Shown: piece after piece, positions 35,492 to 43,946 of the stretch
How positions within the stretch are numbered: the stretch's first letter is position 1
Layout of the letters: each line of letters opens with the position of its first letter
Source of the DNA: Candidatus Contubernalis alkalaceticus
Lineage (GTDB): Bacteria; Bacillota; Dethiobacteria; SKNC01
Direction of reading: 5' to 3'
Assembly (NCBI RefSeq): GCF_022558445.1
Contig: NZ_CP054699.1
Coordinates: 1,878,001-1,942,000 of the forward strand
Length of the DNA stretch: 64,000 nt
Program-made: the position numbers and the translations under genes
The notes under the pieces: model-generated
Told to the model about the DNA's origin: nothing
Databases searched by the model: none
Seen by the model: the letters and a program-made list of their open reading frames with translations, nothing else

Positions 35492-35848
35492 TTGAACACC
35501 AGGGAAGTTACTAGAAAGTACCGGCTGAATCAATGGACTCAAATTATCCGCGAATGTCGCAGCAGTGGACAAACCGTCAAGGTATGGTGCGCTGACCATG
35601 ACATCAACCCAAAAACTTACTACTATTGGTTGCGGAAAGTACGTGAGGCGGCATGCGAAGCCATCCCATCTCTTGAAGAAAATAGTTCAATCGTACCAGT
35701 AAACATTCCAGCAAATGCAGACGGTCCAGTTTCAGAGTCGACTTCACAAATTATTCTGCGGTTTGGTTCTGTTACATTGGAGCTTCGCAACAATGCATCC
35801 ACGACGTTAATCGAAAATACCTTAAGGGCACTACAAAATGTTCGGTGA
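35492..35848 (+). CDS. tnpA: IS66 accessory protein TnpA
   Basis: 118 residues. A helix-turn-helix start (YRLNQWTQIIRECRSSGQTV) and YYYWLRKVRE match the first IS66 open frame (IS3/IS911-like HTH). It is required for IS66 transposition with TnpB and TnpC and probably binds DNA. The TTG start has AAAGGAGG upstream, and the 3' end overlaps tnpB by 11 bases. Confidence 0.92.
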   Translation: MNTREVTRKYRLNQWTQIIRECRSSGQTVKVWCADHDINPKTYYYWLRKVREAACEAIPSLEENSSIVPVNIPANADGPVSESTSQIILRFGSVTLELRNNASTTLIENTLRALQNVR

Positions 35849-36194
35849 TATCTCCAAAGCCGAGAAAATATATATTGCTTGTGGTTATACTGACATGAGA
35901 AAGGCAATTGATGGACTTGCTGCTATCGTCCAACAAAACTTTCAGTTAAATCCCTTTCAGAACAGTTTGTTTCTCTTCTGTGGCCGGCGCCGCGATCGAA
36001 TCAAAGCACTCTACTGGGAAGAAGATGGATTCGTGCTCCTGTACAAGCGATTAGAAAACGGAAAGTTCCAGTGGCCAATGAACGCCGAAGCAGTTCGTTC
36101 TATTACAAATCAGGAGCTTCGGTGGCTCTTGGAGGGACTTTCCATTGACCAACCAAAGGCCGTAAAAAAAGTTAAGATAGAGGGTGGTTTTTAA
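35838..36194 (+). CDS. tnpB: IS66 accessory protein TnpB (Orf2 family)
   Basis: 118 residues with the family signature IYIACGYTDMRKAIDGLAAI, then FLFCGRRRDRIKALYWEEDG and RLENGKFQWP. This is the IS66 Orf2 protein, unrelated to the RNA-guided nuclease TnpB. It overlaps tnpA, which suggests translational coupling. Its biochemical role in IS66 transposition is not settled. Confidence 0.93.
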   Translation: MFGDISKAEKIYIACGYTDMRKAIDGLAAIVQQNFQLNPFQNSLFLFCGRRRDRIKALYWEEDGFVLLYKRLENGKFQWPMNAEAVRSITNQELRWLLEGLSIDQPKAVKKVKIEGGF

Positions 36195-36290
36195 CTAAAA
36201 AAAGTGCTAAGAATGCCCATAAACACTGGCTTTCTGGACGTTTTTATGCTATACTAAATATAGTAAAAATACCAAAGGAAACCATCATTT

Positions 36291-37829
36291 ATGAGCGCAT
36301 CCGAGCAGTTGTTAGAAAAATTAGAAAACCGTATATCCCAACTGGAGCAGGAAAACAAAAAGCTCCACGATACAGTCGAGTATCTGACACGTAAACTTTT
36401 CGGGAAAAGCTCTGAGAAGACATCGTCCCTACCCACGGGACAGATGTCTCTTTTTGATGAGGCAGAAATAGAAGCGAATCCGAAGGCCCCAGAACCTGAC
36501 CTTAAGGAAGTGCAGGGTTATCGAAGAAAGAAATTTAAGGGACAGCGAATGGAGCTATTGAAAGATATCCCTCGCGATAAACGCCTCTGCACTCTTGCTG
36601 AAGAAGATCGCTTCTGTGAAGAATGTGACACCACTCTTTTATCAGTTGGTGAAGAATTTATCCGCACCGAAGTTGAGTATATTCCTGCCAAAGTCAGGGT
36701 CATTGATTATTACCGTGAAACCTTCGAGTGCCGAACCTGTCGTAAAGATGGAAAACCATACATGGAGAAGTCGCCGATGCCTTATCCGGTAATTCAGCAT
36801 TCCATGGCGTCTCCATCTACAGTGGCTTGGGTTATGCATCAGAAATTCGTCAATGCCCTTCCCCTTTATCGGCAGGAAAAGGAATGGAAGACACTTGGTG
36901 TGAACCTAAGCCGCGCTACCATGTCCAATTGGATTCTGGCTGCATCCCGTGACTGGTTGCGTCCTTTGGTGGAGCTGATGCACCAAAAGCTGATGCAGGA
37001 GCATTATATACATGCAGATGAAACGCCCGTGCAAGTAATGAACGAAGTGGGGCGCAAGAACACAACAGATTCCTACATGTGGTTATACAGTTCTGGCCAG
37101 CATGCCAAACACCCCATCCGGATCTTCGAGTATCAACCGGGAAGGAGCGGCAAGTACCCGCAGGAGTTCCTGAAAGACTATGAAGGGTATCTCCACTCGG
37201 ATGCATACTCTGGGTACAAAAAGATTCCAGGAATCATAAGATGCCTGTGCTGGGCACATGTCAGAAGGAAGTTTGTCGATGCACTTCCCAAAGATGCCCA
37301 TCGACCTGAAGCTACCTTTTCAAGCCAAGGCATTGCCTACTGCAACAAACTTTTTGAGATTGAAAAAAATCTCGAGAAGCTACCAAGTGAACAGCGCAAA
37401 GTAGAGCGTCTGAAGCAGGAAAAGCCTGTTTTGGAGGCCTTTTGGGCGTGGATTTATTCCACAAAGAAAAAGGTGCTTCCCAAATCCAAATTGAGCGAAG
37501 CCTTGAACTATGCCCTAAACCATAAGAAGGAGCTAACGAATTATCTTAAGGATGGTAGCTGCTCTATTTCCAACAACCTGGCAGAAAACAGTATCCGTCC
37601 CTTCACTATTGGACGAAAGAACTGGCTTTTCAGCGGAAGCCCTAAAGGAGCTGCAGCAAGTGCAGCCGTTTACAGTATCATTGAAAGTGCCAAGGCTAAT
37701 GGCCTAAATCCATACAAATACCTATATTTCATCTTTAGCGAGCTTCCAGGCGTACAGTTTGGGCAACATCCAGAGTTCCTTGAAGATTATCTTCCATGGA
37801 GTCAGGATGTCCAGGAAAACTGCAAGTAA
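36291..37829 (+). CDS. tnpC: IS66 transposase TnpC
   Basis: 512 residues. An N-terminal coiled coil (LEKLENRISQLEQENKKLHD) is followed by a zinc-finger domain (FCEECDTT, ECRTCRKDG) and the DDE catalytic core. Asp243 lies in HADETP, Asp304 in LHSDAYSGY, and the Glu near residue 435 in NNLAENSIRPF. The C-terminal IS66 extension is present. All elements of an active transposase are there. Its start is 96 bases after tnpB. Confidence 0.95.
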   Translation: MSASEQLLEKLENRISQLEQENKKLHDTVEYLTRKLFGKSSEKTSSLPTGQMSLFDEAEIEANPKAPEPDLKEVQGYRRKKFKGQRMELLKDIPRDKRLCTLAEEDRFCEECDTTLLSVGEEFIRTEVEYIPAKVRVIDYYRETFECRTCRKDGKPYMEKSPMPYPVIQHSMASPSTVAWVMHQKFVNALPLYRQEKEWKTLGVNLSRATMSNWILAASRDWLRPLVELMHQKLMQEHYIHADETPVQVMNEVGRKNTTDSYMWLYSSGQHAKHPIRIFEYQPGRSGKYPQEFLKDYEGYLHSDAYSGYKKIPGIIRCLCWAHVRRKFVDALPKDAHRPEATFSSQGIAYCNKLFEIEKNLEKLPSEQRKVERLKQEKPVLEAFWAWIYSTKKKVLPKSKLSEALNYALNHKKELTNYLKDGSCSISNNLAENSIRPFTIGRKNWLFSGSPKGAAASAAVYSIIESAKANGLNPYKYLYFIFSELPGVQFGQHPEFLEDYLPWSQDVQENCK

Positions 37830-38042
37830 AGAAAAAGAGGCAAAAACTTAGTTTACACTAGTTTTTGCTTTTTTTATATCCACTGACTTATTAGACGCTT
37901 ACCCTGATATAGCCTCTACTGAAGTAAGATAACGATTAAAAGTATAAATAAAAATTTGTATATTAAGCAGCTCACATTATTGATGTTATCTCATATATTA
38001 TATAGACTAATCTAACGTAAAAACAAAAGGGGTTAATCCTAT

Positions 38043-39146
38043 ATGAAACAGCTCATACCAAAAATACCCACTATTGCCATTACAGGGAGTGCTGGTAAAA
38101 CGACGACTAAAGAGATGATTTCTTCTATATTAGAAACAAAGTTTAAAATTTTCAAATCAAAAAGAAATAGAAATTTTGTGAGATGTACTAAAAATCATGC
38201 TAAGATGATCAAACCATGGCACCAAGCAGTTGTCTTAGAATTCGGAATGGGAAAAGGTAATACAGGCAAAATGCATTGCAGCTATATCCAACCCAATATA
38301 GGGATTATTACTAATGTAGGCTCTGCTCATTTTGGTATGTTTGGAAACAACATTATACTAACTGCTAAAGCAAAGTCTGAGCTCATTAAGTATATGAAGC
38401 CTGAGGGGATTTTATATATTAATAATGATGATGTAAATTCAAAGTTATTACAGACGAAGGATTTTAAAGGTAAAATCTTCTCTGTTGGCATTAAAAATAA
38501 TTCAGATTATCAAGCAGTTAATATAAAATATCTGGCTCAGGGAATGTCATTTCAAGTTAAATTATATAACAAAAGTGAAGTTTTTTTTATCCCTTCATTT
38601 GGCCGCCATAATGTTATAAATGCCCTATTTGCTATAGCAGTTTGCCATTACCTTAAGCTTCCTCCTTCGAAAATGAAGTCAGGTTTAAAGAAATATAAGA
38701 TTCCAGTGCGAAGAATAAATCGTTATGAACTTCCTAATGGGTTGGTTATTATCGATGATAGCTATAGTGCTAACCCAGAAGCAACTAAAGCTGCAATTGA
38801 TGTACTGGTTGAATTGGGAAAAAATCAAAAAAAAGTAGTTATAATAGGAAGTATGCTAGAATTAGGAAAATATACAGTTAAGGGTCATATGAAAGTCGGT
38901 AAATACCTGGCTCGAAATAAGGTAGATAAAATTCTAACCTTTGGCAATGAAGCCCGTTGCATCAAAAAGGGTGCAATTAAAGCTGGATTTACTGCTTCTA
39001 ATATTTTGCTTTTTAGAAACCGTGATAAAATGCACGCAGGCCTACAAAAGCTTATTGAACCGAATACTGTAATTCTTCTTAAAGGATCTAAACTCATGGA
39101 AATGCATAAAACGCTAGATTATCTATTAAGTGTTTTTTCAAAATAG
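38043..39146 (+). CDS. MurF-like ligase lacking the N-terminal substrate domain
   Basis: 367 residues. The Mur ligase ATPase domain starts almost at once, with P-loop GSAGKTTTKE at residues 15-24. GIITNVGSAHFGMFG follows, and then the C-terminal domain with IDDSYSANPEATKAAIDVL, the motif that distinguishes MurF. Normal MurF has about 80 more N-terminal residues that hold the UDP-muramyl substrate; these are absent. It may therefore act on a different acceptor, perhaps a coat or cortex precursor. It lies between the YheC/D genes (before the IS66 insertion) and a DD-carboxypeptidase-like gene. CACA-N15-CATATATT at 37973 is a sigma-K-like match with one base short spacing. Confidence 0.8.
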   Translation: MKQLIPKIPTIAITGSAGKTTTKEMISSILETKFKIFKSKRNRNFVRCTKNHAKMIKPWHQAVVLEFGMGKGNTGKMHCSYIQPNIGIITNVGSAHFGMFGNNIILTAKAKSELIKYMKPEGILYINNDDVNSKLLQTKDFKGKIFSVGIKNNSDYQAVNIKYLAQGMSFQVKLYNKSEVFFIPSFGRHNVINALFAIAVCHYLKLPPSKMKSGLKKYKIPVRRINRYELPNGLVIIDDSYSANPEATKAAIDVLVELGKNQKKVVIIGSMLELGKYTVKGHMKVGKYLARNKVDKILTFGNEARCIKKGAIKAGFTASNILLFRNRDKMHAGLQKLIEPNTVILLKGSKLMEMHKTLDYLLSVFSK

Positions 39147-39192
39147 TAGGTATGTAGATATATTTTTTTAAAAGCTGCTTAAGGAGGTTTAA

Positions 39193-39972
39193 ATGAGAAA
39201 AACTACCCTTGCACCTAATGCAAAGGCTGCCATTTTAGTTCAGATTGGTCCGAATAACAAAGTACTTTTTAAAAAAAGAGCTAATAAAAAGCTTCATATA
39301 GCCAGTATCACAAAATTAATGACTATGCTTATAGTTTTGGATGGTTTAGATTCTGGAGAAATAAAATGGACTGACATGGTAGAAACCAGTTCTGCTGCAG
39401 CTTCAATATATGGTTCTAGAATTAATTTAAAAGCAGGAGAGAAATTATCTGTAAAAAATATGTTTAAATCGATGATTATTGCTTCAGGTAATGATGCAGC
39501 TATTGCTTTGGCTGAACATTTTTCCGGGACTATGAATAATTTTGCAGATAGAATGAATAGAAAAGCTAAGGAGTTAGGTCTTAGAAACTCACACTTTGTG
39601 AATTCCCATGGATTATTTGAAGATAATCATTATTCTTCAGCCCTAGATATAGCGAAAATGGCAATTGTGTCACTAAAAAGAGAAGAAATAATAAAATACT
39701 CAAAATTAAAATATGATTATATTAGAAGAGAAAATAATCAGTTAAAAAAGCTGGTAAATACTAATAGATTAATAGGAATTATACCTGAAGCAGACGGTTT
39801 AAAAACCGGGCATACTCCTTTAGCAGGTTATTGCTTGGTAGCAACTGCTCTCATGGACAATATCAGGCTGTTAGCAGTCGTTTTAGGTGAACCAAGCAAA
39901 GCAGCCAGAGATAAAGAAGTGATAAAAATGCTTGATTATGGATTTAAAGCTATCTTATTAAAGATCCGTTAG
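39193..39972 (+). CDS. D-alanyl-D-alanine carboxypeptidase domain protein without signal peptide
   Basis: 259 residues of peptidase family S11 (DacA/DacF). All three active-site motifs are present: SITK (Ser38-Lys41), SGND (Ser98-Asp101) and KTGHT (Lys204-Gly206). Unlike typical family members there is no signal peptide and no C-terminal membrane-anchoring domain; the chain begins with the catalytic fold. It should stay in the cytosol of the cell that makes it. That would suit a mother-cell protein deposited on the spore. The start is ATG with AAGGAGG, and it follows the MurF-like gene by 46 bases. Confidence 0.85.
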   Translation: MRKTTLAPNAKAAILVQIGPNNKVLFKKRANKKLHIASITKLMTMLIVLDGLDSGEIKWTDMVETSSAAASIYGSRINLKAGEKLSVKNMFKSMIIASGNDAAIALAEHFSGTMNNFADRMNRKAKELGLRNSHFVNSHGLFEDNHYSSALDIAKMAIVSLKREEIIKYSKLKYDYIRRENNQLKKLVNTNRLIGIIPEADGLKTGHTPLAGYCLVATALMDNIRLLAVVLGEPSKAARDKEVIKMLDYGFKAILLKIR

Positions 39973-40001
39973 TTGCAGAACATACAGCCGACCGGTATTA
40001 T

Positions 40002-41501
40002 CTAAACACCGGTAAACGGTTGTTTTTCTTTCTTACAAAGACGCATAATCGTATCTTTTCCGGTAATCAGTGCTACGGGAAGACCTCCCGGTGGTTGAAG
40101 CCACTGCCCACTCAATACTATATTAGTCAGACCCTCAATACGACCTGTATGGACCAGTGACTTCCCGCGAAGGGTAGGCCAAAAGGCCATGAAGGCACCT
40201 CGATATGCGTTGCAATATCGATTGTAGGTTTGCGGGCTGGCTACATCAAGCAATTTTAGCTTTCCTTTCATGCGTGGGAAACGAGTTTCCATCGCATGGA
40301 TAACTGCCCGGCCAATCCGTTCTTTTTCCCGGGCGTAAGCTTCATTATCTATTACCAGGGCCTCCCAAAAATCCAATTCCGGCTGGAACTGATTAACAGC
40401 CAGGGTTATTACGGTGTGACCTTTTGGAGCAAATTCTGGTTCGTAAGCATAGTGTGTCATTTGTAAATGCTCAATTGGTTTCTGGTTTTGGTTGATGTCC
40501 ACATTATTTACATTAAATTTAAGGGTTCGGGGAATATCCTCCATGGTACCCTCATACCCGATTCCAATATATATATTTGATGCCAGAGGGTAGACAGTCG
40601 GATTATTAAACCTTTTCTGATACTCTGAATCAGGGTAACGCCCCTTGAGCAGCCGCTCATACAGCACATGGGCATCGCAGGCTGCAATTACGTAATCGGC
40701 CTGGAAGGATTTGCCGTTCTTGCAGCTGATACGTGTTACCATGTCATCCTCAATATCTAAATCCATAACTTCACATGAAGCCTCAACTATTCCTCCCAGT
40801 GAGAGATATCGCTCTGCCATGCGGAGAGCCAATGCCTTGGACCCTCCTTTAGGAATTGAAGACTGCCCCCCTGTAAAGGTGCCGAGAGGAAAAATAAGGG
40901 ATGAGGAGCTATAATCTCCTTCCGGCATAAAAGATGCCAGGGCTTCTCTAAGGGCAGGGTGCTTGAATTTCTTGGCAAATTCCTGCACACTTATCTTATC
41001 ATATTTTTGCATAATGGTACCAATATCCTTCATTGATAGGAAGTATTTAAACTTTTCAATTATATTCATCATATCCATTGGCTTTCCAACCGGGAAAGAA
41101 AAGGAATGCAGCTTTTTGATGTCCCTTGAAAACTCCTGGATGATGTCTTTGTCTTCCGGTGATATCTCCAGCCAACTGGATTCGAGCCGTTCAAGGTCAC
41201 GATAGAAATTTACTATAAAGCCGTCGTGCTCAACAGCCATGAAGCTTTCCGGTTCATGTATATCCACTCCATCCAGAGCACCTACGGTATCCCAAAGCTT
41301 GCGGATAGGGGTGTCTGCTTTTGTCCCCACTAACCAATGTATGCAGCCATCTATGTGATAACCCTGGCGGTTCCAACCAGCACACTCTCCACCAAAAGTA
41401 TGGTGTTTCTCCAGAATAACGCTTTCAAAACCATTTTTTTGGGCAAAGATACCTGCACTTAACCCGGCAACTCCTCCACCAATAATAACTACCTTCTTCA
41501 T
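40002..41501 (-). CDS. phytoene desaturase-like FAD-dependent oxidoreductase
   Basis: 499 residues of the CrtI/CrtN-type NAD(P)/FAD-dependent family. The N-terminal dinucleotide motif VVIIGGGVAGLSAG is followed by VILEKHHTFGGECAG, and the C-terminal FAD motif is in GLTNIVLSGQWLQPPGGLPV. A central PKGGSKALALRM segment is also typical. There are no carotenoid synthesis genes nearby, so the substrate may be another polyprenyl or lipid. It is co-transcribed with the TetR gene (four-base overlap), which probably represses both. A decayed piece of a second copy lies at 33601-33663. Confidence 0.82.
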   Translation of the reverse strand: MKKVVIIGGGVAGLSAGIFAQKNGFESVILEKHHTFGGECAGWNRQGYHIDGCIHWLVGTKADTPIRKLWDTVGALDGVDIHEPESFMAVEHDGFIVNFYRDLERLESSWLEISPEDKDIIQEFSRDIKKLHSFSFPVGKPMDMMNIIEKFKYFLSMKDIGTIMQKYDKISVQEFAKKFKHPALREALASFMPEGDYSSSSLIFPLGTFTGGQSSIPKGGSKALALRMAERYLSLGGIVEASCEVMDLDIEDDMVTRISCKNGKSFQADYVIAACDAHVLYERLLKGRYPDSEYQKRFNNPTVYPLASNIYIGIGYEGTMEDIPRTLKFNVNNVDINQNQKPIEHLQMTHYAYEPEFAPKGHTVITLAVNQFQPELDFWEALVIDNEAYAREKERIGRAVIHAMETRFPRMKGKLKLLDVASPQTYNRYCNAYRGAFMAFWPTLRGKSLVHTGRIEGLTNIVLSGQWLQPPGGLPVALITGKDTIMRLCKKEKQPFTGV

Positions 41502-42076
41502 GACAATTTCCCCCTTCGTTTCAATTGCTGCACTTGCAATAAGTCATCTCCCACTTCCATTAGCAAATTTTCAAAATCTTGATTTTCTAGCCATGAGGGA
41601 ACATGGCCGTTAGCAACCATTACTGAGAGTCCCATTTGAAAGACCCGCATTTTTAATAATAACCACTTACGTTCCTCAATAGTCCAACCCCGCATGGCCT
41701 CATCCTCAGCCATAGCCTCAATCATGTTATTTTCTATGGTTTCATAAGAAGACATATATGGATTTGGCTGTATTGACAATTCACGAAACAATACAGGATA
41801 ATCCCGGGCGAAAGCTAAGCTGGCTTTCCCTATGATTTCAAAAACACTTTGTCCTTTTTGTTTTGCTAACAATTCTTCCGATATGGCAAAAACTCTCTGA
41901 ACCACAGCTTCAATCAAATCATCAATAGTGGCGAAGTTGACATAGATGGGGGCAACTGAGGAGCGAAGGCGATTCGCCACACTGCGGGCGGTGATTCCGG
42001 AAAAACCCTTTTCTTTAGCGATCTCTAAACCTGCTTCAACAATAACTTCTTTTTCAAACTTGGTTTTTGGCGGCAT
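41498..42076 (-). CDS. TetR-family transcriptional regulator
   Basis: About 192 residues. The N-terminal helix-turn-helix (SGITARSVANRLRSSVAPIY, then VNFATIDDLIEAV) is typical, and the C-terminal ligand domain is not specific. The frame begins at ATG 42085, but that codon lies within the ribosome site AAAGGATGG; the ATG at 42076 is the likely start. It is the first gene of a two-gene operon with the desaturase. A 24-bp perfect palindrome and a second smaller one lie immediately upstream. It probably represses its own operon and releases it when a lipid-like ligand binds. Confidence 0.88.
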   Translation of the reverse strand: MPPKTKFEKEVIVEAGLEIAKEKGFSGITARSVANRLRSSVAPIYVNFATIDDLIEAVVQRVFAISEELLAKQKGQSVFEIIGKASLAFARDYPVLFRELSIQPNPYMSSYETIENNMIEAMAEDEAMRGWTIEERKWLLLKMRVFQMGLSVMVANGHVPSWLENQDFENLLMEVGDDLLQVQQLKRRGKLS

Positions 42077-42090
42077 ACAAACCATCCTTT

Positions 42091-42139
42091 ATATAGTCTA
42101 TATTATATAATACATATTATATAACTATAGTTATATAAT
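42091..42139. promoter_or_regulatory. TetR operator region with two palindromes
   Basis: ATATAGTCTATAT (42091-42103) is a 13-base palindrome. 42116-42139 is a perfect 24-base palindrome with the core TAACTATAGTTA. Both carry TATAG/CTATA half sites and lie 15 to 63 bases upstream of the TetR start, overlapping where the promoter must be. The rest of the 320-base gap to alanine dehydrogenase shows no gene. Confidence 0.7.
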
Positions 42140-42399
42140 GCTGCATAATTTTTTACTTGTCAACTGCACTTGCCTGCATATTATGGTTTTTTAAAAAAGA
42201 ATTGTTGCAAAACAATGGGGTAAATCACCATTTACTTAAGAAATACACTTGTTTGGTAAACCTAAACTTAAATTATTTTTGCAGGAATATCAACAATCAC
42301 GTCGAATTTTTGGTATTATGCATTGATAATAACTGGAGAAGATTACGGTAGTATCACAAAACCAGTTTTCCAGAATTAAAGGAGATGGCGAGTCACATC

Positions 42400-43506
42400 A
42401 TGATCATTGGAGTTCCGAAGGAGATAAAAAAAGACGAAAATAGGATAAGTGTAATCCCTGGTGCTGTATCATCTCTTGTCCAGGCCGGTCACAAGGTATT
42501 AATTCAGCACGGAGCTGGCCTGGGCAGCAATATAAGCGACGAAGAATTTCGTAAGGCAGGAGGAGAGATCGTGCCTACCCTGGAGGAGGTTTATAGCCAA
42601 GCAGATTTAATCTACAAGGTAAAGGAGCCTCAGGTAGAAGAGTACGATCTTTTAAGAGAAGGACAGATTCTGTTTGCTTTTCTTCATTTAGCAGCCGAAT
42701 CAGAAGTAACGCAGGCACTAATACAGCAAAAAGTAGCTGCTTTCGCTTATGAAACCATAGAGGTAAATGACAGTATTCCCATCCTGGCACCCATGAGTGA
42801 AGTGGCAGGACGCATGGCTACCCAGGTTGGAGCACATTTTTTGGAAAAAGCGTATGGTGGAAAAGGAATAATGTTGGGAGGGGTTCCAGGAGTTGCTCCT
42901 GCCGAAGTCACCGTTATCGGAGGCGGCATTGTAGGAGTCAATGCTGCAAAAATCGCAGCAGGTATGGGAGCACGTGTAACTATCCTGGACATAGATACTC
43001 AAAGATTGCGTTACTTAGACGATTTGTTTAGAGGGCGAGTGCTTACCCTGGCTTCCAATCCATACAATATGGCGTTGGCAGTAGCCAGAACAGACCTGCT
43101 TATTGGTGCTGTGCTGATTCCCGGTGCGAAAGCTCCAAAACTTTGCTCGGAAGAAATGATAAAAAGTATGGAGCCAGGTTCAGTCATTGTTGACGTGGCT
43201 GTTGACCAGGGAGGATGTGTTGAGACCATTGATCGAACTTCCTGTCACAGCGATCCTACCTATGACAAGTTCGGAGTATTGCATTACGCTGTGCCCAATA
43301 TGCCTGGGGCTGTCCCTTTGACATCCACTTATGCCTTAAGCAATGTTACACTGCCTTATGCCCTGGAACTGGCCCAAAAAGGTTATTTACGTGTTATTGA
43401 GGAGAATTCCCCTCTCTCCAAGGGGTTGAATGTGTTTGATGGTAAAGTGGTACATAAGGCAGTAGCTGAAGCTCTTGAACTGCCTTTTGTTTCCGCCTGC
43501 TATTAA
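42400..43506 (+). CDS. ald: alanine dehydrogenase
   Basis: Ald catalyses reversible NAD-dependent deamination of L-alanine to pyruvate and ammonia. The protein (368 residues from the ATG at 42400) shows MIIGVPKEIKKDENRISVIP with the substrate Arg and Lys. VYSQADLIYKVKEP, FAFLHLA, and the Rossmann loop VTVIGGGIVGVNAAKIA also match. The C-terminal YAVPNMPGAVPLTST is diagnostic. The frame opens at ATG 42385, directly attached to AAAGGAG, which is too close for normal initiation; the family start is the later ATG. In spore-formers ald supports sporulation energy supply or alanine-based germination control. Confidence 0.95.
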   Translation: MIIGVPKEIKKDENRISVIPGAVSSLVQAGHKVLIQHGAGLGSNISDEEFRKAGGEIVPTLEEVYSQADLIYKVKEPQVEEYDLLREGQILFAFLHLAAESEVTQALIQQKVAAFAYETIEVNDSIPILAPMSEVAGRMATQVGAHFLEKAYGGKGIMLGGVPGVAPAEVTVIGGGIVGVNAAKIAAGMGARVTILDIDTQRLRYLDDLFRGRVLTLASNPYNMALAVARTDLLIGAVLIPGAKAPKLCSEEMIKSMEPGSVIVDVAVDQGGCVETIDRTSCHSDPTYDKFGVLHYAVPNMPGAVPLTSTYALSNVTLPYALELAQKGYLRVIEENSPLSKGLNVFDGKVVHKAVAEALELPFVSACY

Positions 43507-43946
43507 ATGCTAGAAGAAGAATCCAACATTAATTAACAGCTTCCTGTAGATTGATAGGTGTTCCTTGAGTTGTTGACCCAATATAAAGACTGGGTCGCTT
43601 CCATAGCGACCAGGTCCACATTATCATACCGTTTACAGAAAAAAAATTTACATTTCCTTTTATTTATTAGGGTATAAGAGCCCCACCTCTAAGCGTTAGC
43701 GTAGGTGGGGCTCTTAATCAGGTGGAGTAGAACCTCCACCTGATTCCCCGATGTTTCAGCTTGCTGAAACGAGTTCACGAGGTGGTTTCAAAATAATTAT
43801 TAATAAACTCCTCGTCTGCAATACCTTTTCTCACGAGTACATATAACTGATCGTAAATATCCCTTATATCTGCACCTACTAACTATTTTTTTGATCATGA
43901 ACGCTGCAGTTAGCAAAAACACAGCCCGCCCCGAAAAGGCGAGCCT
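43507..43946. other. intergenic region with hairpins and repeat copy C
   Basis: Downstream of ald, GGTCGCT/AGCGACC (43593-43611), overlapping an alternative GACCCA/TGGGTC stem, may end ald transcription. Repeat copy C fills 43667-43778. GCCCGCC/GGCGAGC near 43924-43945 sits at the 3' end of the serine hydrolase gene. Confidence 0.5.
43667..43778 (+). repeat. three-hairpin repeat, copy C
   Basis: This is the third copy, in the same orientation as B and nearly identical to A: TTAGGGTATAAGA edge, CCCCACCT/AGGTGGGG stem, AATCAGGTGGAG stem with a slightly altered loop, GTTTCAGCTTGCTGAAAC, then GAGTTCAC. It lies between the convergent ald and serine hydrolase genes. Confidence 0.85.

Larger units (their letters stand above)
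35375..37902 (+). mobile_element. complete IS66-family insertion sequence
   Basis: The 2528-base element has terminal inverted repeats: GTAAGCGCCCAATAAGTC at the left and GTAAGCGTCTAATAAGTC (reverse complement) at the right, with few mismatches. It is flanked on both sides by the 8-base target duplication CCTGATAT (35367-35374 and 37903-37910). It encodes the standard three genes tnpA, tnpB and tnpC, all intact. The perfect duplication and intact frames point to a recent insertion. Confidence 0.95.

Noticed and set aside
36916-37301. Minus-strand frames inside tnpC
   Set aside because: They are shadows of the intact IS66 transposase frame.
37973-37999. Sigma-K-like promoter for the MurF-like gene
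   Set aside because: CACA and CATATATT are present, but the spacing is one base short; noted in the gene entry and not listed as a site.
42157-42351. Plus-strand 64-codon frame upstream of ald
   Set aside because: TTG start without ribosome site, unlikely composition, lies in the promoter region.
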